Shown in pieces: positions 18,311 through 28,290 of a stretch of DNA of 64,000 nt. Position 1 is the first letter of the stretch; every line of letters begins with the position of its first letter. The translations under genes and the position numbers were made by a program. The notes under the pieces are model-generated. The model did not search any database, was not told where the DNA came from, and worked only from the letters and a program-made list of their open reading frames with translations. This DNA comes from Methylotenera_A sp046594885 (GTDB lineage Bacteria > Pseudomonadota > Gammaproteobacteria > Burkholderiales > Methylophilaceae), in NCBI GenBank assembly GCA_046594885.1, contig JBKJRD010000095.1, positions 1-64,000 of the forward strand. The letters run 5' to 3'.

Positions 18311-18897
18311 GATTTTACTCCTGAAAGCGCGGTTACTTTTTTGCCTAAACCTTGCTTTTCTAAAAGCGCGGCTAGCGTATGTACAGCGCGCGAGCAATGT
18401 GTTTTGACGCTGCCTTGAGAGCAACCCATTACTGCAGCAGTTTCTGCAACGTCCATATCTTCCCAGTAACGCAATATAAAGGCTTCACGTTGACGCGTGG
18501 GGAGTTTTTCAATGGCTTTTTCGATGATTTTCATGGTCTGGCTTTGCTCAAGCTGCGCCATCGGATTAACCGTTTCATCTTCTACATCAATCGTATCCAG
18601 CGGGTCATGGTCTTCTTCACCATCTTTTCCAGCACCGAACGATGAAAGCAAAGTTGTCCACAAATTACGCACTTTTTGCCGACGCCAAAAATCACGCATG
18701 GTGTTTTGCAAAATACGTTGAAATAACATGGGATACTCAGCAACGGGTTTATCGGCGTATTTTTCAGCCAACTTTAACATCGAATCTTGCACAATATCCA
18801 AAGCCGTATGCTCATCGCGCACAGCGTAAACAGTCTGCTTAAAAGCACGGCGCTCAACATCGCGCAAAAAATTGGATAATTCTTGAGAACTTGCCAT
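18307..18897 (-). CDS. ECF-type RNA polymerase sigma factor
   Basis: 196 residues with the two domains of group IV sigma-70 factors. Region 2 lies near residues 15-85 (TALDIVQDSMLKLAEKY and YPMLFQRILQNTMRDFWRR) and recognises the -10 element. Region 4 lies near 125-180 (LPTRQREAFILRYWEDMDV, then an AETAAVMGCSQGSVKTHCSRA helix-turn-helix) and recognises the -35 element. The linker is acidic (GKDGEEDHDPLDTIDVEDE). It is coupled to the DUF3619 membrane gene, the probable regulator, with DUF3106 downstream. The signal it answers to cannot be read from the sequence. Confidence 0.92.
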   Translation of the reverse strand: MASSQELSNFLRDVERRAFKQTVYAVRDEHTALDIVQDSMLKLAEKYADKPVAEYPMLFQRILQNTMRDFWRRQKVRNLWTTLLSSFGAGKDGEEDHDPLDTIDVEDETVNPMAQLEQSQTMKIIEKAIEKLPTRQREAFILRYWEDMDVAETAAVMGCSQGSVKTHCSRAVHTLAALLEKQGLGKKVTALSGVKS

Positions 18898-19047
18898 GAA
18901 AAAAGTTTATTTAATCGTTATCGCAGTATACCAGCTTTAGGTTTTGCGCTAATTTTTAGCTTCGCTATTATCTGGCAGTTCGGTATGTTTATCAGCTGGT
19001 TTTGGTTACAATTGTTGTGTTGATTCATTTTTGCATGAAGGAAATAA

Positions 19048-19272
19048 ATGATACGCGTTTTACTGTTAATCTTATTAGTCTGGCTGCTATACATTGTTGT
19101 TAAACGTGCTGTTGCTGCAATTAACAAGAAAAACGCTGGACTTAACCCGCAAAAAGTAGCAGAAAAAATGGTGCTATGCGCCGTGTGTGGGACGCACATA
19201 CCAGAGTCAGAAAGCTTGATAAAAAATGATTTAATCGTTTGCAATAATCCAGATTGTGTAAAACATCAGTAA
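19048..19272 (+). CDS. PP0621-family small zinc-ribbon membrane protein
   Basis: 74 residues. An N-terminal membrane helix (VLLLILLVWLLYIVV) is followed by a basic linker and a C-terminal four-cysteine cluster: CAVCGTHIPESESL, then VCNNPDC. This CxxC...CxxxxC arrangement is typical of the PP0621 family and probably binds a metal. It directly precedes pilS, 2 bases before the pilS ATG, an arrangement common in beta- and gammaproteobacteria, so it belongs to the pilSR operon. Function unknown. An AAGGA lies about 6 bases before the ATG. Confidence 0.88.
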   Translation: MIRVLLLILLVWLLYIVVKRAVAAINKKNAGLNPQKVAEKMVLCAVCGTHIPESESLIKNDLIVCNNPDCVKHQ

Positions 19273-19274
19273 TC

Positions 19275-20921
19275 ATGGCTATTCAACTCACGCCTAATAT
19301 ACACGACACAATTACCGCCACGCGTTGGCGTAGCCTTAAACTGTATAACGCGTACCGCATTTTTATTGCGCTGTTATTTTTAGCCTCACAAAATCAGCTG
19401 CTTGATGCTAATTTTCTGCCAAATATTCAGGCCGAATTGTTTGCTAATTTAGTTGTTGGCTATTTTATTTTCAGTTGCATCTCCGCGGTTTTCACTTGGC
19501 TAGAAAAACCCAATATTGACCTCAACCTACCTGCGCAAATTATCATCGATATTGCTTTTATTATCTTATTAATGCACGCACAGCAAGATGGTTTGAGTGG
19601 AATTGGTCTATTATTAATTGTGACAATTGCCAGTGCCAGCCTCATTAGTGAAGGTCGCTTAGCCTTATTTTATGCAGCATTTGCAACGATCGGCATTTTG
19701 TTAGAGCAATCCTATAGTCTTTTATCTGCTGTAAAAAACATGGTCGATTACACCAGCGCTGTGATGTTAAGCTTAAGTTGTTTTGCAACGGCTTGGTTAG
19801 CCCACAGCCTGGCTAAACGGGTGCAACAAAGTGAATTGCTCGCCTCGCAACGCGGTTTGGATATTAAGAATATGGCGCAGATTAACGCCTTAATTACACA
19901 CGAAATGCAAGATGGTGTATTGGTGGTTGATCAACATTTAAATATTAAGCATCATAATGCGCAGGCAAAACGATTACTTGACTTGGATGCCATCGGAAGT
20001 AATGAGGCAAGCTGGCAGGAACAATCTTTGGCGGCGATTTCGACAGAAATAACCGAGATGATCCGTCATTGGATGCAAAATGACGCGGCATTAACAGAAG
20101 CAAATCCATCAAATATTTTAAAATTAAATACTTTATCGCGTGAATTAAGACTTCGATTTCTGCCGCTTGCAAACATCCGCAGCCAAGGTGCGGTTATTTT
20201 TATTGAAGATTGGTCGCAAATGCAAACGCAAGCGCACCAAGTTAAATTGGCCGCACTTGGCCGCTTAACCGCCAATATTGCCCACGAAATTCGTAATCCG
20301 CTCAGTGCAATTAGCCACGCCAATCAATTACTACAAGAGGAAGAACACAGTAACCCAGCCAATAAACGCATGCTACAAATTATTGCCGACAATGTGCAAC
20401 GACTTGATCAAATTATTAAAGATGTATTAGAGCTAAATCGTCGCGACCGCACTAATCAAGAGATGATTCATCTTGAACACTTTATCACCGATTTTTATAC
20501 GCAATTTTGTGCTGTTGAAAAAATTCCAGTGCAATGTTTTAAACTGGAGCTAAACAGCATGGACACCACGATTGCGTTTGACAGACGCCATTTAAATCAA
20601 ATCTTATGGAATTTGTGCAAAAATGGTTGGCGCCACTCAAAAAATAGCGAAAATAGTTTGAAGTTAACCGTTTCAAACGCTGCAACAATGCAAGATGTGC
20701 AAATTGAAATCAGTGACGATGGCGAAGGTATTGCAGAAAGCGTGCGCAACCATTTATTTGAGCCATTTTTCACCACAGAAAAATCGGGTACTGGCTTGGG
20801 GCTTTATATCGCGCGCGAACTGGCAGACGCCAATGGCGCCAAATTACAACTTAAAGCAGCTGTTAAGCCAGCAAGGGCTGATACTGGCTCGCAATTTATG
20901 ATATTCATCAAAAAGGCTTAA
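19275..20921 (+). CDS. pilS: Sensor histidine kinase PilS
   Basis: Membrane histidine kinase that controls type IV pilin transcription through PilR. The N-terminal part (residues about 25-190) contains five or six membrane helices, followed by a PAS-like region (about 205-300). The HisKA box is NIAHEIRNPLSAISHA, then a HATPase domain with N box (WNLCKNGWRHS), G1 (ISDDGEGI), F box (LFEPFFTT) and G2 (GTGLGLYIARELAD). A GTG at 19254 is in frame, but the ATG at 19275 avoids overlap with the upstream gene and matches homologues. pilR follows after 5 bases. No pilin gene is in the window. Confidence 0.93.
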   Translation: MAIQLTPNIHDTITATRWRSLKLYNAYRIFIALLFLASQNQLLDANFLPNIQAELFANLVVGYFIFSCISAVFTWLEKPNIDLNLPAQIIIDIAFIILLMHAQQDGLSGIGLLLIVTIASASLISEGRLALFYAAFATIGILLEQSYSLLSAVKNMVDYTSAVMLSLSCFATAWLAHSLAKRVQQSELLASQRGLDIKNMAQINALITHEMQDGVLVVDQHLNIKHHNAQAKRLLDLDAIGSNEASWQEQSLAAISTEITEMIRHWMQNDAALTEANPSNILKLNTLSRELRLRFLPLANIRSQGAVIFIEDWSQMQTQAHQVKLAALGRLTANIAHEIRNPLSAISHANQLLQEEEHSNPANKRMLQIIADNVQRLDQIIKDVLELNRRDRTNQEMIHLEHFITDFYTQFCAVEKIPVQCFKLELNSMDTTIAFDRRHLNQILWNLCKNGWRHSKNSENSLKLTVSNAATMQDVQIEISDDGEGIAESVRNHLFEPFFTTEKSGTGLGLYIARELADANGAKLQLKAAVKPARADTGSQFMIFIKKA

Positions 20922-20926
20922 ACGTA

Positions 20927-22312
20927 ATGGCGCAGTTTAATTGTTTGGTAGTGGATGATGAAACCGATATTCGCGAACTGGTGGTGTTAACCTTAGAGCG
21001 CATGGATATTCGTGCAGATAGCGCCAGCAGCCTAACCGAAGCAAAGCAATTGCTTGCCAGCCAAAGCTATCATTTATGCCTAACCGATATGCGTCTGCCC
21101 GATGGGCTAGGGTTAGAGTTGGTGCAACACATTGCTGCCAACTATATTGGGCTACCTGTTGCTGTTATTACCGCCTATGGCAGCGCTGAGAATGCGGTTT
21201 CTGCTTTAAAGGCAGGTGCGTTCGATTATTTAACCAAGCCAATCTCACTGAAACAATTGCGTCCATTAGTAGAGTCCGCGCTTAAATTATCCAGCCCAGA
21301 TGCCAAAAAAAATAGCGACACCGTTGATTTAATCGGCAATTCGCCCGCGATGGCTTATGTGCGTACCATGATTACAAAATTGGCGCGTAGCCAGGCACCG
21401 GTTTATATCAGCGGTGAATCAGGCAGCGGCAAAGAATTAGCAGCACGCTTAATACACAGCAATAGCTCACGGCGTGATAAAAGCTTTGTGGCTGTTAACT
21501 GTGGCGCAATACCCGAAAACTTGATGGAAAGTGAATTTTTCGGTTACAAAAAAGGCGCTTTTACTGGTGCTGCACAAGATACCTCTGGCTTATTTCAAGC
21601 AGCCAATGGCGGCACATTATTTTTGGATGAAGTGGCTGATTTACCACTAGCCATGCAAGTGAAGTTATTGCGCGCGATTCAAGAAAAAAAAGTGCGCACT
21701 GTTGGCGGCACCGCAGAAGAAAGTGTAGACGTACGCATAATCAGCGCCACGCACAAAAATTTGGGCGACATGATGAGTAACGGTTTATTCAGACAAGATT
21801 TGTATTATCGATTAAATGTGATTCAACTCAAAATGCCACCTTTACGTGACCGTCCAGAAGATATTCCCGAGTTAACACATAAATTACTGCAAAAACTATG
21901 TGCTACTCAATCTATTAGCTTGCCCGTGTTAGAAGACAGCGCTGCAGCATTAATCAGCAAACTGCATTTTGATGGTAACGTGCGCGAGCTGGAAAACATG
22001 CTGGAACGCGCGTTGGCGTTATGTGATGGCGAAAAAATAGGCACAGACGATTTGTTATTAGATCAAGAGTTTAAATATCGTGCTGAGGATAAAATTACAT
22101 TTGACCCCAGCAAAACACTGGAAGTTGGCTTGTCAGAGTATCTAGAAGATATTGAAAAACGTGCGATTATGAAAGCGCTGACAAAAGCTAACAATAACAA
22201 AACTGCTGCTGCTAAACTCTTAGGAGTGAGCTTTAGAACCTTGCGTTACCGTTTAACCAAGTTAGGTTTAGCGAAAGACGACGATGCAGATATGGCCGAA
22301 GAAAATCTGTAA
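20927..22312 (+). CDS. pilR: Sigma-54 response regulator PilR
   Basis: NtrC-family activator. The receiver domain (residues 1-120) has DDE at the N-terminus, the phosphoacceptor Asp in CLTDMRLPDGLG and the Lys in YLTKPIS. The AAA+ domain (about 140-370) has Walker A GESGSGKE, the sigma-54-contacting GAFTGA loop, Walker B GGTLFLDEVADLP and the arginine finger region FRQDLYYRL. A C-terminal Fis-type helix-turn-helix (NKTAAAKLLGVSFRTLRYRL) binds DNA. It forms an operon with pilS. Expected targets are sigma-54 promoters of pilin genes elsewhere. Confidence 0.95.
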   Translation: MAQFNCLVVDDETDIRELVVLTLERMDIRADSASSLTEAKQLLASQSYHLCLTDMRLPDGLGLELVQHIAANYIGLPVAVITAYGSAENAVSALKAGAFDYLTKPISLKQLRPLVESALKLSSPDAKKNSDTVDLIGNSPAMAYVRTMITKLARSQAPVYISGESGSGKELAARLIHSNSSRRDKSFVAVNCGAIPENLMESEFFGYKKGAFTGAAQDTSGLFQAANGGTLFLDEVADLPLAMQVKLLRAIQEKKVRTVGGTAEESVDVRIISATHKNLGDMMSNGLFRQDLYYRLNVIQLKMPPLRDRPEDIPELTHKLLQKLCATQSISLPVLEDSAAALISKLHFDGNVRELENMLERALALCDGEKIGTDDLLLDQEFKYRAEDKITFDPSKTLEVGLSEYLEDIEKRAIMKALTKANNNKTAAAKLLGVSFRTLRYRLTKLGLAKDDDADMAEENL

Positions 22313-22328
22313 ATACAGCTCACCTTAA

Positions 22329-22355
22329 AACTTAACCAATAAAATTGGTTAAGTT
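22329..22355. repeat. Perfect 12-bp inverted repeat between pilR and exchanger gene
   Basis: Arms 22329-22340 and 22344-22355 are exactly complementary (AACTTAACCAAT / ATTGGTTAAGTT) around a 3-base AAA loop. The stem is AT-rich and no T-run follows on either strand, so it may be a weak terminator or mRNA-end stabiliser for the convergent genes. The arm contains the ACTTAACC word that recurs across the window. Confidence 0.55.
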
Positions 22356-22364
22356 AATACCTCG

Positions 22365-23375
22365 TTAGCTTAATACAATGAATAGATAAGTCAGATACAT
22401 AGCCCCGTTTACTAATAAGTGCCAAACACGTATACCGCCTTTTGCTATTAAGTAACGTAACCATATTGCAGCTAGCAATGTTATGACGATTCCCCAAATT
22501 ACTTCTAGCCTTGGTTGCCAAGGCGTCAGCATGATACCAATTGCTGGTAAAAGCGTACCTTGAAACACCATTGCGCCAGTGATATTGCCAAAAGCCAGCG
22601 TATCTTTACCTTTGCGAATCCATAAAATACTATTCACTTTTTCAGGTAATTCAGTCGCGATTGGGATAATCAACAAAGATAACAATAATGCTGAAATACC
22701 GATAATCTCAGCTGCGCCTTCAACTTCGTCAATAAATCCCTTGGCACCAAAAATCAATAAAGCTAAGCCAAGCATCAATTGAACGACGATGATAGCCATG
22801 TTATTTGGTAAACCAATTTTGCATAACAGCATTTCGCTGTCTGCTTCAGTTGCATGACCCTCATCCACCAAGGCTTTGGATGCCCGCAATGTCATCATCA
22901 CATAGACAAAATATATCATCACCATTACAGCCCCTATTGCATAGCGAACGACTGGCAAACTGTGTGGAACATACATGGCAACTGCCGCAAAACCAAAGGC
23001 GACAATAAAGAAATTGAGATCACGTATCAAACCACTACGCTCAGGTCTGATATGTCCTTGAGTACCGCGACGCTTCCAGATAGAAATCGCCATCAGCGCA
23101 AGCGACAGCGTAGCCAGCATTAATGGTGCGCCTAAAATAGCGCCAACGCCAATTTCATGGCCCGCATCCGGATTAGACCCAGTTGAGGTGTAACTAAATA
23201 TCGCGAGTAACGGAACTAAAGTTTCTGGTAAAGCCGTCCCCACTGCGGCAAACAGCGAGCCAGTCACGCCTTCTGAAATACCCAGCTTTTCACCTAAATG
23301 TTCCAGCGCATTGGTAAAAACCTCTGCCGCGACTAAAATAATAATCAGCATTGCAAATAACTGTAAGAAAACCAT
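22365..23375 (-). CDS. Sodium/calcium exchanger-family (CaCA) membrane protein
   Basis: 336 residues with about ten membrane helices in two homologous halves. Each half carries an alpha-repeat motif: GSLFAAVGTALPETLVPL near residue 40 and LLLSLLIIPIATELPEKVNSI near residue 235. The acidic residue within P-E in each is the expected cation ligand of the CaCA superfamily. The second repeat differs from classical exchangers (no GTS triplet), so the ion transported is uncertain. It has no obvious operon partners and converges with pilR. Confidence 0.85.
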   Translation of the reverse strand: MVFLQLFAMLIIILVAAEVFTNALEHLGEKLGISEGVTGSLFAAVGTALPETLVPLLAIFSYTSTGSNPDAGHEIGVGAILGAPLMLATLSLALMAISIWKRRGTQGHIRPERSGLIRDLNFFIVAFGFAAVAMYVPHSLPVVRYAIGAVMVMIYFVYVMMTLRASKALVDEGHATEADSEMLLCKIGLPNNMAIIVVQLMLGLALLIFGAKGFIDEVEGAAEIIGISALLLSLLIIPIATELPEKVNSILWIRKGKDTLAFGNITGAMVFQGTLLPAIGIMLTPWQPRLEVIWGIVITLLAAIWLRYLIAKGGIRVWHLLVNGAMYLTYLFIVLS

Positions 23376-23441
23376 GCTTAAACATCTCTAAAAATTAGTT
23401 AACATGCTATTTTATCGGATTAATCGTAATTTTCATCAGCT

Positions 23442-23981
23442 ATGAATGAAATAAAAATCAGCAAGAATGGTTTTGCAGATCTTGCAAAGCAAATTGCTTC
23501 GCCTAATGTTGATGCTCGCCCATATGCTGAAATCAGCATGATTGTTATTCATAACATCAGCCTGCCGCCTAATGAATATGGTGGCAATGGTGTGATTGAG
23601 TTATTTACCAACACGCTTAATCCAAACGAACATCCTTATTATGCGCAGATTTACATGCGCCAAGTATCGTCGCATTTTTTCATTCGGCGCGATGGTGAGC
23701 TCATTCAATTTGTGTCTTGCTTGCAACGCGCCTGGCACGCAGGTGAATCTAGTTGGTTGGGGCGTGAACGTTGTAACGATTTTTCAGTCGGAGTTGAGCT
23801 AGAAGGCAGTGACTTTGAGGCTTTTGCAGCGGCGCAATATAGCCAACTGCAAAACCTAATTAAAGCATTACAACAAACTTATGCCATTCAACATATTGTT
23901 GGCCATTCAGATATCGCGCCAGGACGCAAAACCGACCCTGGCCCTTATTTTGATTGGTCTAGAATAAAACTTAACACCTAA
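23442..23981 (+). CDS. ampD: 1,6-anhydro-N-acetylmuramyl-L-alanine amidase AmpD
   Basis: Cytoplasmic zinc amidase of peptidoglycan recycling; loss of it derepresses AmpC in bacteria that have AmpR. The amidase_2 fold shows the zinc ligands: His in MIVIHNISLPP, His in IVGHSDIAPGRKTDPGP, and the Asp in KTDPG. The substrate-binding RAWHAGESSW and NDFSVGVELEGSDF motifs are also present. The 179-residue length and absence of a signal peptide fit AmpD rather than AmiD. The RND adaptor gene starts 14 bases downstream. Confidence 0.93.
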   Translation: MNEIKISKNGFADLAKQIASPNVDARPYAEISMIVIHNISLPPNEYGGNGVIELFTNTLNPNEHPYYAQIYMRQVSSHFFIRRDGELIQFVSCLQRAWHAGESSWLGRERCNDFSVGVELEGSDFEAFAAAQYSQLQNLIKALQQTYAIQHIVGHSDIAPGRKTDPGPYFDWSRIKLNT

Positions 23982-23995
23982 ATAATGCCAAAAAT

Positions 23996-25108
23996 ATGCA
24001 AAAACCATTTTTAAACACTTTATACATGCTGATTGGATTCAGTATTGTTGGCTTGGCAGCTTGCAATAAAAATGCCGCAGATGATGCAAAATCGGATATT
24101 TCAGGCATTAAGCCAACGCAAATTAGCGTGGTCAAAGTGCATACGCAAAATTTAGCTTTATATGAAGAATCCATTGGCACTTTAGAAGGCGTGATAGACC
24201 CTACAATCGCAGCAGAAATACCCGCGCGCGTATTAAAAGTGTTAGTCAGTCCAGGGCAATCAGTCAAAAAAGGGCAAGTGGTTGCTTTGTTAGACGGTAG
24301 CGATTTCAATTACCAACGCCAGGAATCCTTATCTGAAGTGGCGCGCATTGAAATTTTATTGGCGAACCAAGAAAAAATCGTACAGCGTAATCGCACCTTA
24401 GTTGAAAAAAACTTTATCTCCAAAAATGCACTAGATGATGTGCGCACGCAGCAAGATGCCCTTAAACAGCAATTGGCGGGCGCTAAAAGCCGTATTGCTA
24501 CAATTGGTTATAACGGCTCAAAAAATCGCGTTGTTTCTCCAACCGACGGCGTTGTAGAGACGCAGTTAGTGGCGACGGGTGACTTTGTAAAAGTGGGTGA
24601 CCCTATTTTACAGATTATCAGCAAAAAATTATTACGTGCGCATTTACCATTTCCTGAACATATTGCAGCAAAATTGAAACCAGGATTGACCGTTATCATG
24701 ACTACGCCAACATCGACCACAGAAGTGCGTTCTGTGATTAATCAACTTAAACCGCAAGTGACTGCCAATAATCGCACGATTGATGTGATTGCCGATATCA
24801 AAGATCAAGCTGATTGGCAACCGGGGGCTAGCGTGAATGGGCGGGTGATTTTGGGCGACAAGCCTAGTGCTTTTGTAGTGCCAGAACAAAGTATTGTGCT
24901 GCGCCCTGCTGGCGAAGTGGTATATGAAATAAGCAATAACAAAGCGATACAACGCATCGTTAAAACAGGTTTACAGCTAAATGGTGGTGTAGAAATTTTG
25001 GAAGGCTTAAGCGGAAATGAGACCATTGCAGTAGATGGCGTCGCGTTTTTAACCGATAAAGCCGACGTCAGCATTGTGCAACCATCAGTGCAACCATCAG
25101 CGCCATAA
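23996..25108 (+). CDS. RND efflux periplasmic adaptor (membrane fusion lipoprotein)
   Basis: 370 residues. A lipoprotein signal ends in the lipobox-like GLAAC near residue 23. The order barrel-lipoyl-hairpin-lipoyl is visible: ARVLKVLVSPGQSVKKGQVVALLDG is the first lipoyl half, an alpha-helical hairpin covers about 100-160 (RIEILLANQEKIVQRNRTLVEKNF region), and RVVSPTDGVVETQLVATGDFVKVGDPI is the second half (motifs here are read as continuous parts of one domain). It links the inner-membrane pump encoded next to an outer-membrane channel. No TolC-type gene follows, so the channel must be encoded elsewhere. The substrate is unknown. Confidence 0.92.
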   Translation: MQKPFLNTLYMLIGFSIVGLAACNKNAADDAKSDISGIKPTQISVVKVHTQNLALYEESIGTLEGVIDPTIAAEIPARVLKVLVSPGQSVKKGQVVALLDGSDFNYQRQESLSEVARIEILLANQEKIVQRNRTLVEKNFISKNALDDVRTQQDALKQQLAGAKSRIATIGYNGSKNRVVSPTDGVVETQLVATGDFVKVGDPILQIISKKLLRAHLPFPEHIAAKLKPGLTVIMTTPTSTTEVRSVINQLKPQVTANNRTIDVIADIKDQADWQPGASVNGRVILGDKPSAFVVPEQSIVLRPAGEVVYEISNNKAIQRIVKTGLQLNGGVEILEGLSGNETIAVDGVAFLTDKADVSIVQPSVQPSAP

Positions 25109-25150
25109 ATCGTACTTAACACTCAAAAAGATGCAATTTTTAAAACTTAA

Positions 25151-28100
25151 ATGACGCTACCTGAACTCTCCATCAAACGGCATGTGCTGGCTTGGATGCT
25201 TTCGGGCGTGCTGGTATTGTTTGGCATTATCTCTTATCAAAGAATCGCCATTGATCGCTTTCCGCTGATTGAATTTCCTATTATCACGGTCACCACCACC
25301 TTAAAAGGTGCTAATCCAGACATTATCGATACCTCGGTGACCAGCGTGATTGAGTCAGCCATCAATACAACGGCTGGCATTGAACATATTCAATCCAGCT
25401 CGTCGCCTGGTGCGTCGGTGATTGTGATTACGTTTAAGCTTAAAAAAGATATTAATGTGGCTTATAACGAAGTGCAAGCCAAGCTAAATGAAGTGTTGCG
25501 CCGTTTACCCACTGACATTGATCCGCCTATTCTAAAAAAAGCTGAAACCAATGCTGAACCGGTTTTGTGGCTGGCGTTAAGCGGTGATAGAACGATTCAG
25601 CAACTCAATGTTTACGCCTTAAATATCTTAAAAAAACGTTTAGAAACCATTGATGGCGTGGGTGAAGTGCAATTAGGTGGGCGGCGCGACCGCAATATCC
25701 GGGTTCTGCTCAAACCCGACCGTATGAACGCATACAAGTTAACCACGGCAGATATTGTGAATGCTTTTAATCGCGAGCATATTCAAGTGCCGGGTGGATT
25801 TTTGGTCAGCAAAAATGCTGAACGCCTGTTGAAACTAGACCTAGAGTTTCACAAGCTACCAGAATTAGCCAATATGGTGATTACCAGCCGAGACGGCGCG
25901 CCGATTAAACTCAAAGATATTGCCAGCATTGAAGATGGGCTGACCGATTTTAGGCAACTAGCGCGCTTTAATGCCAAACCAACTGTTGGTTTGGGCATTA
26001 TTAAAGTGCCTAATTCCAATACAGTGAATATCATTAATGAAGTAGAACGCCGTTTAGAAACTGAAATTCGGCCTAATCTGCCAGCAGGCATGAGCATTGA
26101 AGTTTCTGCGAATGAAGGCCCTTTTATTAAAGAAATGGTTAAAGCGTTGCAAGAGCATTTGCTGGAAGGCACACTTTTTGCCGCGATAATTGTGCTGATT
26201 TTTATGCGCTCTTTTAGCTCCACATTGATGATTTGTCTAGAAATTCCTGTGTCGCTATTTGGCGCCATTGCCGTGATGTATTTTGCGGGCTACACATTTA
26301 ACAGCATGACGCTGCTAGCCTTGTTACTGCTAGTTGGCGTGGTAGTCGATGATGCGATTGTGGTGCGCGAAAGTATTTTGCGCCACTTAACGGGCGAATT
26401 AGGGTCAGGATTACACAATGTTGACCTTAAAAACCCACAGGCGGTATTGGCGTTTCGCCAGCAAGCAACCATCAATGGCAGTCGCGAAATTGTGTTTGCA
26501 GTATTAGCATCCTCATTGTCCCTTGTGTGTATTTTTGCCCCTGTGATTTTTATGGAAGGTATTATTGGCAAATTTTTTGAAGCCTTTGCCGTCGTCGTCA
26601 CGGTAGGCGTGCTAGTGTCTTTGTTCGTTTCACTCACGCTTACACCAATGTTATGTTCGCGCTATCTTTCAAGTAATACAACACATGGCAGGCTTTATCA
26701 TTCACTGGATGGCTTTTTTGCAGGCTTAGATAGCTTTTATGCACGACTATTAAATCTGTCACTTAAACATCGCTGGAAAGTGGTTTTAATCACCACTTTG
26801 GTCGTGGCTTCTAGTGCTTTCTTTTTTAGCGCTGTCACTAAAGAATTTGTGCCTGAAGCCGATGAAGGCAAATTTACTGTTAGCTTTAAAACGCCATTAG
26901 GTTCTAGCTTGGAATATACCAACAGCCGACTCGACTTAATCGAAAAAGTAATGTTAAAACACACAGACGATGTGGCCAGCTTTTTCTCTGTGATAGGGGT
27001 CGGTCAACAAGGCCAAGTGAATGCTGGGCGAATCAGTGTGCGCTTAAAAGACAGGCATGAGCGCGCCAACTCGCAAAAAGAATTAATTAATCAGCTCAAA
27101 GTAGAGCTGGGTGAAATTCCTGGCGTACAGGCTTTTCCGGTGCCTGCAAGCATGGTGCGCGGCCAACGCTCTGAAAAATTACAATTTAATATTACCGGTC
27201 CCAATATCGATAATGTCAGCAAATACGCTCAGTTAATCCAAGATAAATTAGCCAGCTCGCCAGGTTTTGGTAAGGTCGATTTAGATTTACAACTCGATTT
27301 ACCGCAACTCAATATGCTAATCGACCGTGAACGTGCAGCAAGTTTCGGCATTAGCGCGGCAGATATTGCCAATGCAGTGAGCGTTTATGCAGGCGGCATT
27401 GATGTGGCCAAATTTAACGACGAAAATGGCGATGGCCAACGCTACGATATTCGCTTAAAAGCAGAAGAAGGTAATTTTAAAGAACCAGCAGATTTAAATA
27501 AGATTTACTTGCGTGCCAATAATGGTGATTTGGTGCGCTTGGATAGCATTGCGCAATTTAAACAGGCATTAGGCGCAGCGACTATTGGACGATACGATTT
27601 GCAATATGCGGCCAATTTATATGCCAGTCCATCTATTGCTTTGGGTGAAGCCGTTGAGCGCGTTGAAGCAGCGGCTAAAGAGATTTTACCTGCGGAATAT
27701 AAATATAAATTATCTGGTCAAGCGGAAGAGTTTGCTAAAACCTTTAAAAATGTATCGTTTATATTTGCCTTGGCATTATTGTTGTTATACATGGTATTGG
27801 CCAGCCAATTTAATTCATTTTTGCAACCATTAATCGTCATGGTGGCACAGCCGCTGGCCATTATAGGTGGTATATTTGCACTTTGGTTAACGGGTAATAG
27901 CCTGAATATTTTCTCAATGATTGGCTTGGTTTTACTTATTGGTTTGGTCGCCAAAAATTCTATTTTATTGGTCGATTTAACCAACCAGTTGCGTAACAAA
28001 GGCCAATCCATTAACCAAGCACTGCTAAATGCCTGCCCTATCCGCATGCGGCCTGTATTGATGACATCGTTGACGGTTATATTAGCACTGCTTCCTGCCG

Positions 28101-28258
28101 CACTGGGTTTAGGTGCTGGCTCTGAAACCAACGGCCCGCTTTCGGTTGCAGTGATCGGCGGCATGATCTCATCTACACTACTAACTTTGGTTGTGGTGCC
28201 TGCGATGTATTCGTTAGCGATGCATGGGGCTGAAAAATTAAGCCGAAAAAGTAGTTAA
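25151..28258 (+). CDS. RND efflux transporter permease (HAE1/AcrB-like)
   Basis: 1035 residues, the usual size for a hydrophobe/amphiphile RND pump. Two halves each have one plus five membrane helices and a large periplasmic loop. Helix 4 carries the proton-relay segment LLALLLLVGVVVDDAIVVRE with the two adjacent Asp residues, and the second half has the matching GLVLLIGLVAKNSILLVD, where Lys-Asn replaces the acidic pair, as in AcrB. IDRFPLIEFPIITVTT and PGASVIVITFK in the first loop are typical of MdtB/MexF-like pumps. It follows the adaptor gene by 42 bases. The transported compound cannot be deduced. Confidence 0.95.
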   Translation: MTLPELSIKRHVLAWMLSGVLVLFGIISYQRIAIDRFPLIEFPIITVTTTLKGANPDIIDTSVTSVIESAINTTAGIEHIQSSSSPGASVIVITFKLKKDINVAYNEVQAKLNEVLRRLPTDIDPPILKKAETNAEPVLWLALSGDRTIQQLNVYALNILKKRLETIDGVGEVQLGGRRDRNIRVLLKPDRMNAYKLTTADIVNAFNREHIQVPGGFLVSKNAERLLKLDLEFHKLPELANMVITSRDGAPIKLKDIASIEDGLTDFRQLARFNAKPTVGLGIIKVPNSNTVNIINEVERRLETEIRPNLPAGMSIEVSANEGPFIKEMVKALQEHLLEGTLFAAIIVLIFMRSFSSTLMICLEIPVSLFGAIAVMYFAGYTFNSMTLLALLLLVGVVVDDAIVVRESILRHLTGELGSGLHNVDLKNPQAVLAFRQQATINGSREIVFAVLASSLSLVCIFAPVIFMEGIIGKFFEAFAVVVTVGVLVSLFVSLTLTPMLCSRYLSSNTTHGRLYHSLDGFFAGLDSFYARLLNLSLKHRWKVVLITTLVVASSAFFFSAVTKEFVPEADEGKFTVSFKTPLGSSLEYTNSRLDLIEKVMLKHTDDVASFFSVIGVGQQGQVNAGRISVRLKDRHERANSQKELINQLKVELGEIPGVQAFPVPASMVRGQRSEKLQFNITGPNIDNVSKYAQLIQDKLASSPGFGKVDLDLQLDLPQLNMLIDRERAASFGISAADIANAVSVYAGGIDVAKFNDENGDGQRYDIRLKAEEGNFKEPADLNKIYLRANNGDLVRLDSIAQFKQALGAATIGRYDLQYAANLYASPSIALGEAVERVEAAAKEILPAEYKYKLSGQAEEFAKTFKNVSFIFALALLLLYMVLASQFNSFLQPLIVMVAQPLAIIGGIFALWLTGNSLNIFSMIGLVLLIGLVAKNSILLVDLTNQLRNKGQSINQALLNACPIRMRPVLMTSLTVILALLPAALGLGAGSETNGPLSVAVIGGMISSTLLTLVVVPAMYSLAMHGAEKLSRKSS

Positions 28259-28290
28259 CTTGCTAAGTTGTATCATCTAAGCAATTAGCG

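Noticed and set aside
23996..28258. A full tripartite efflux operon
   Set aside because: No outer-membrane channel gene follows; the next gene is an opposing GNAT.
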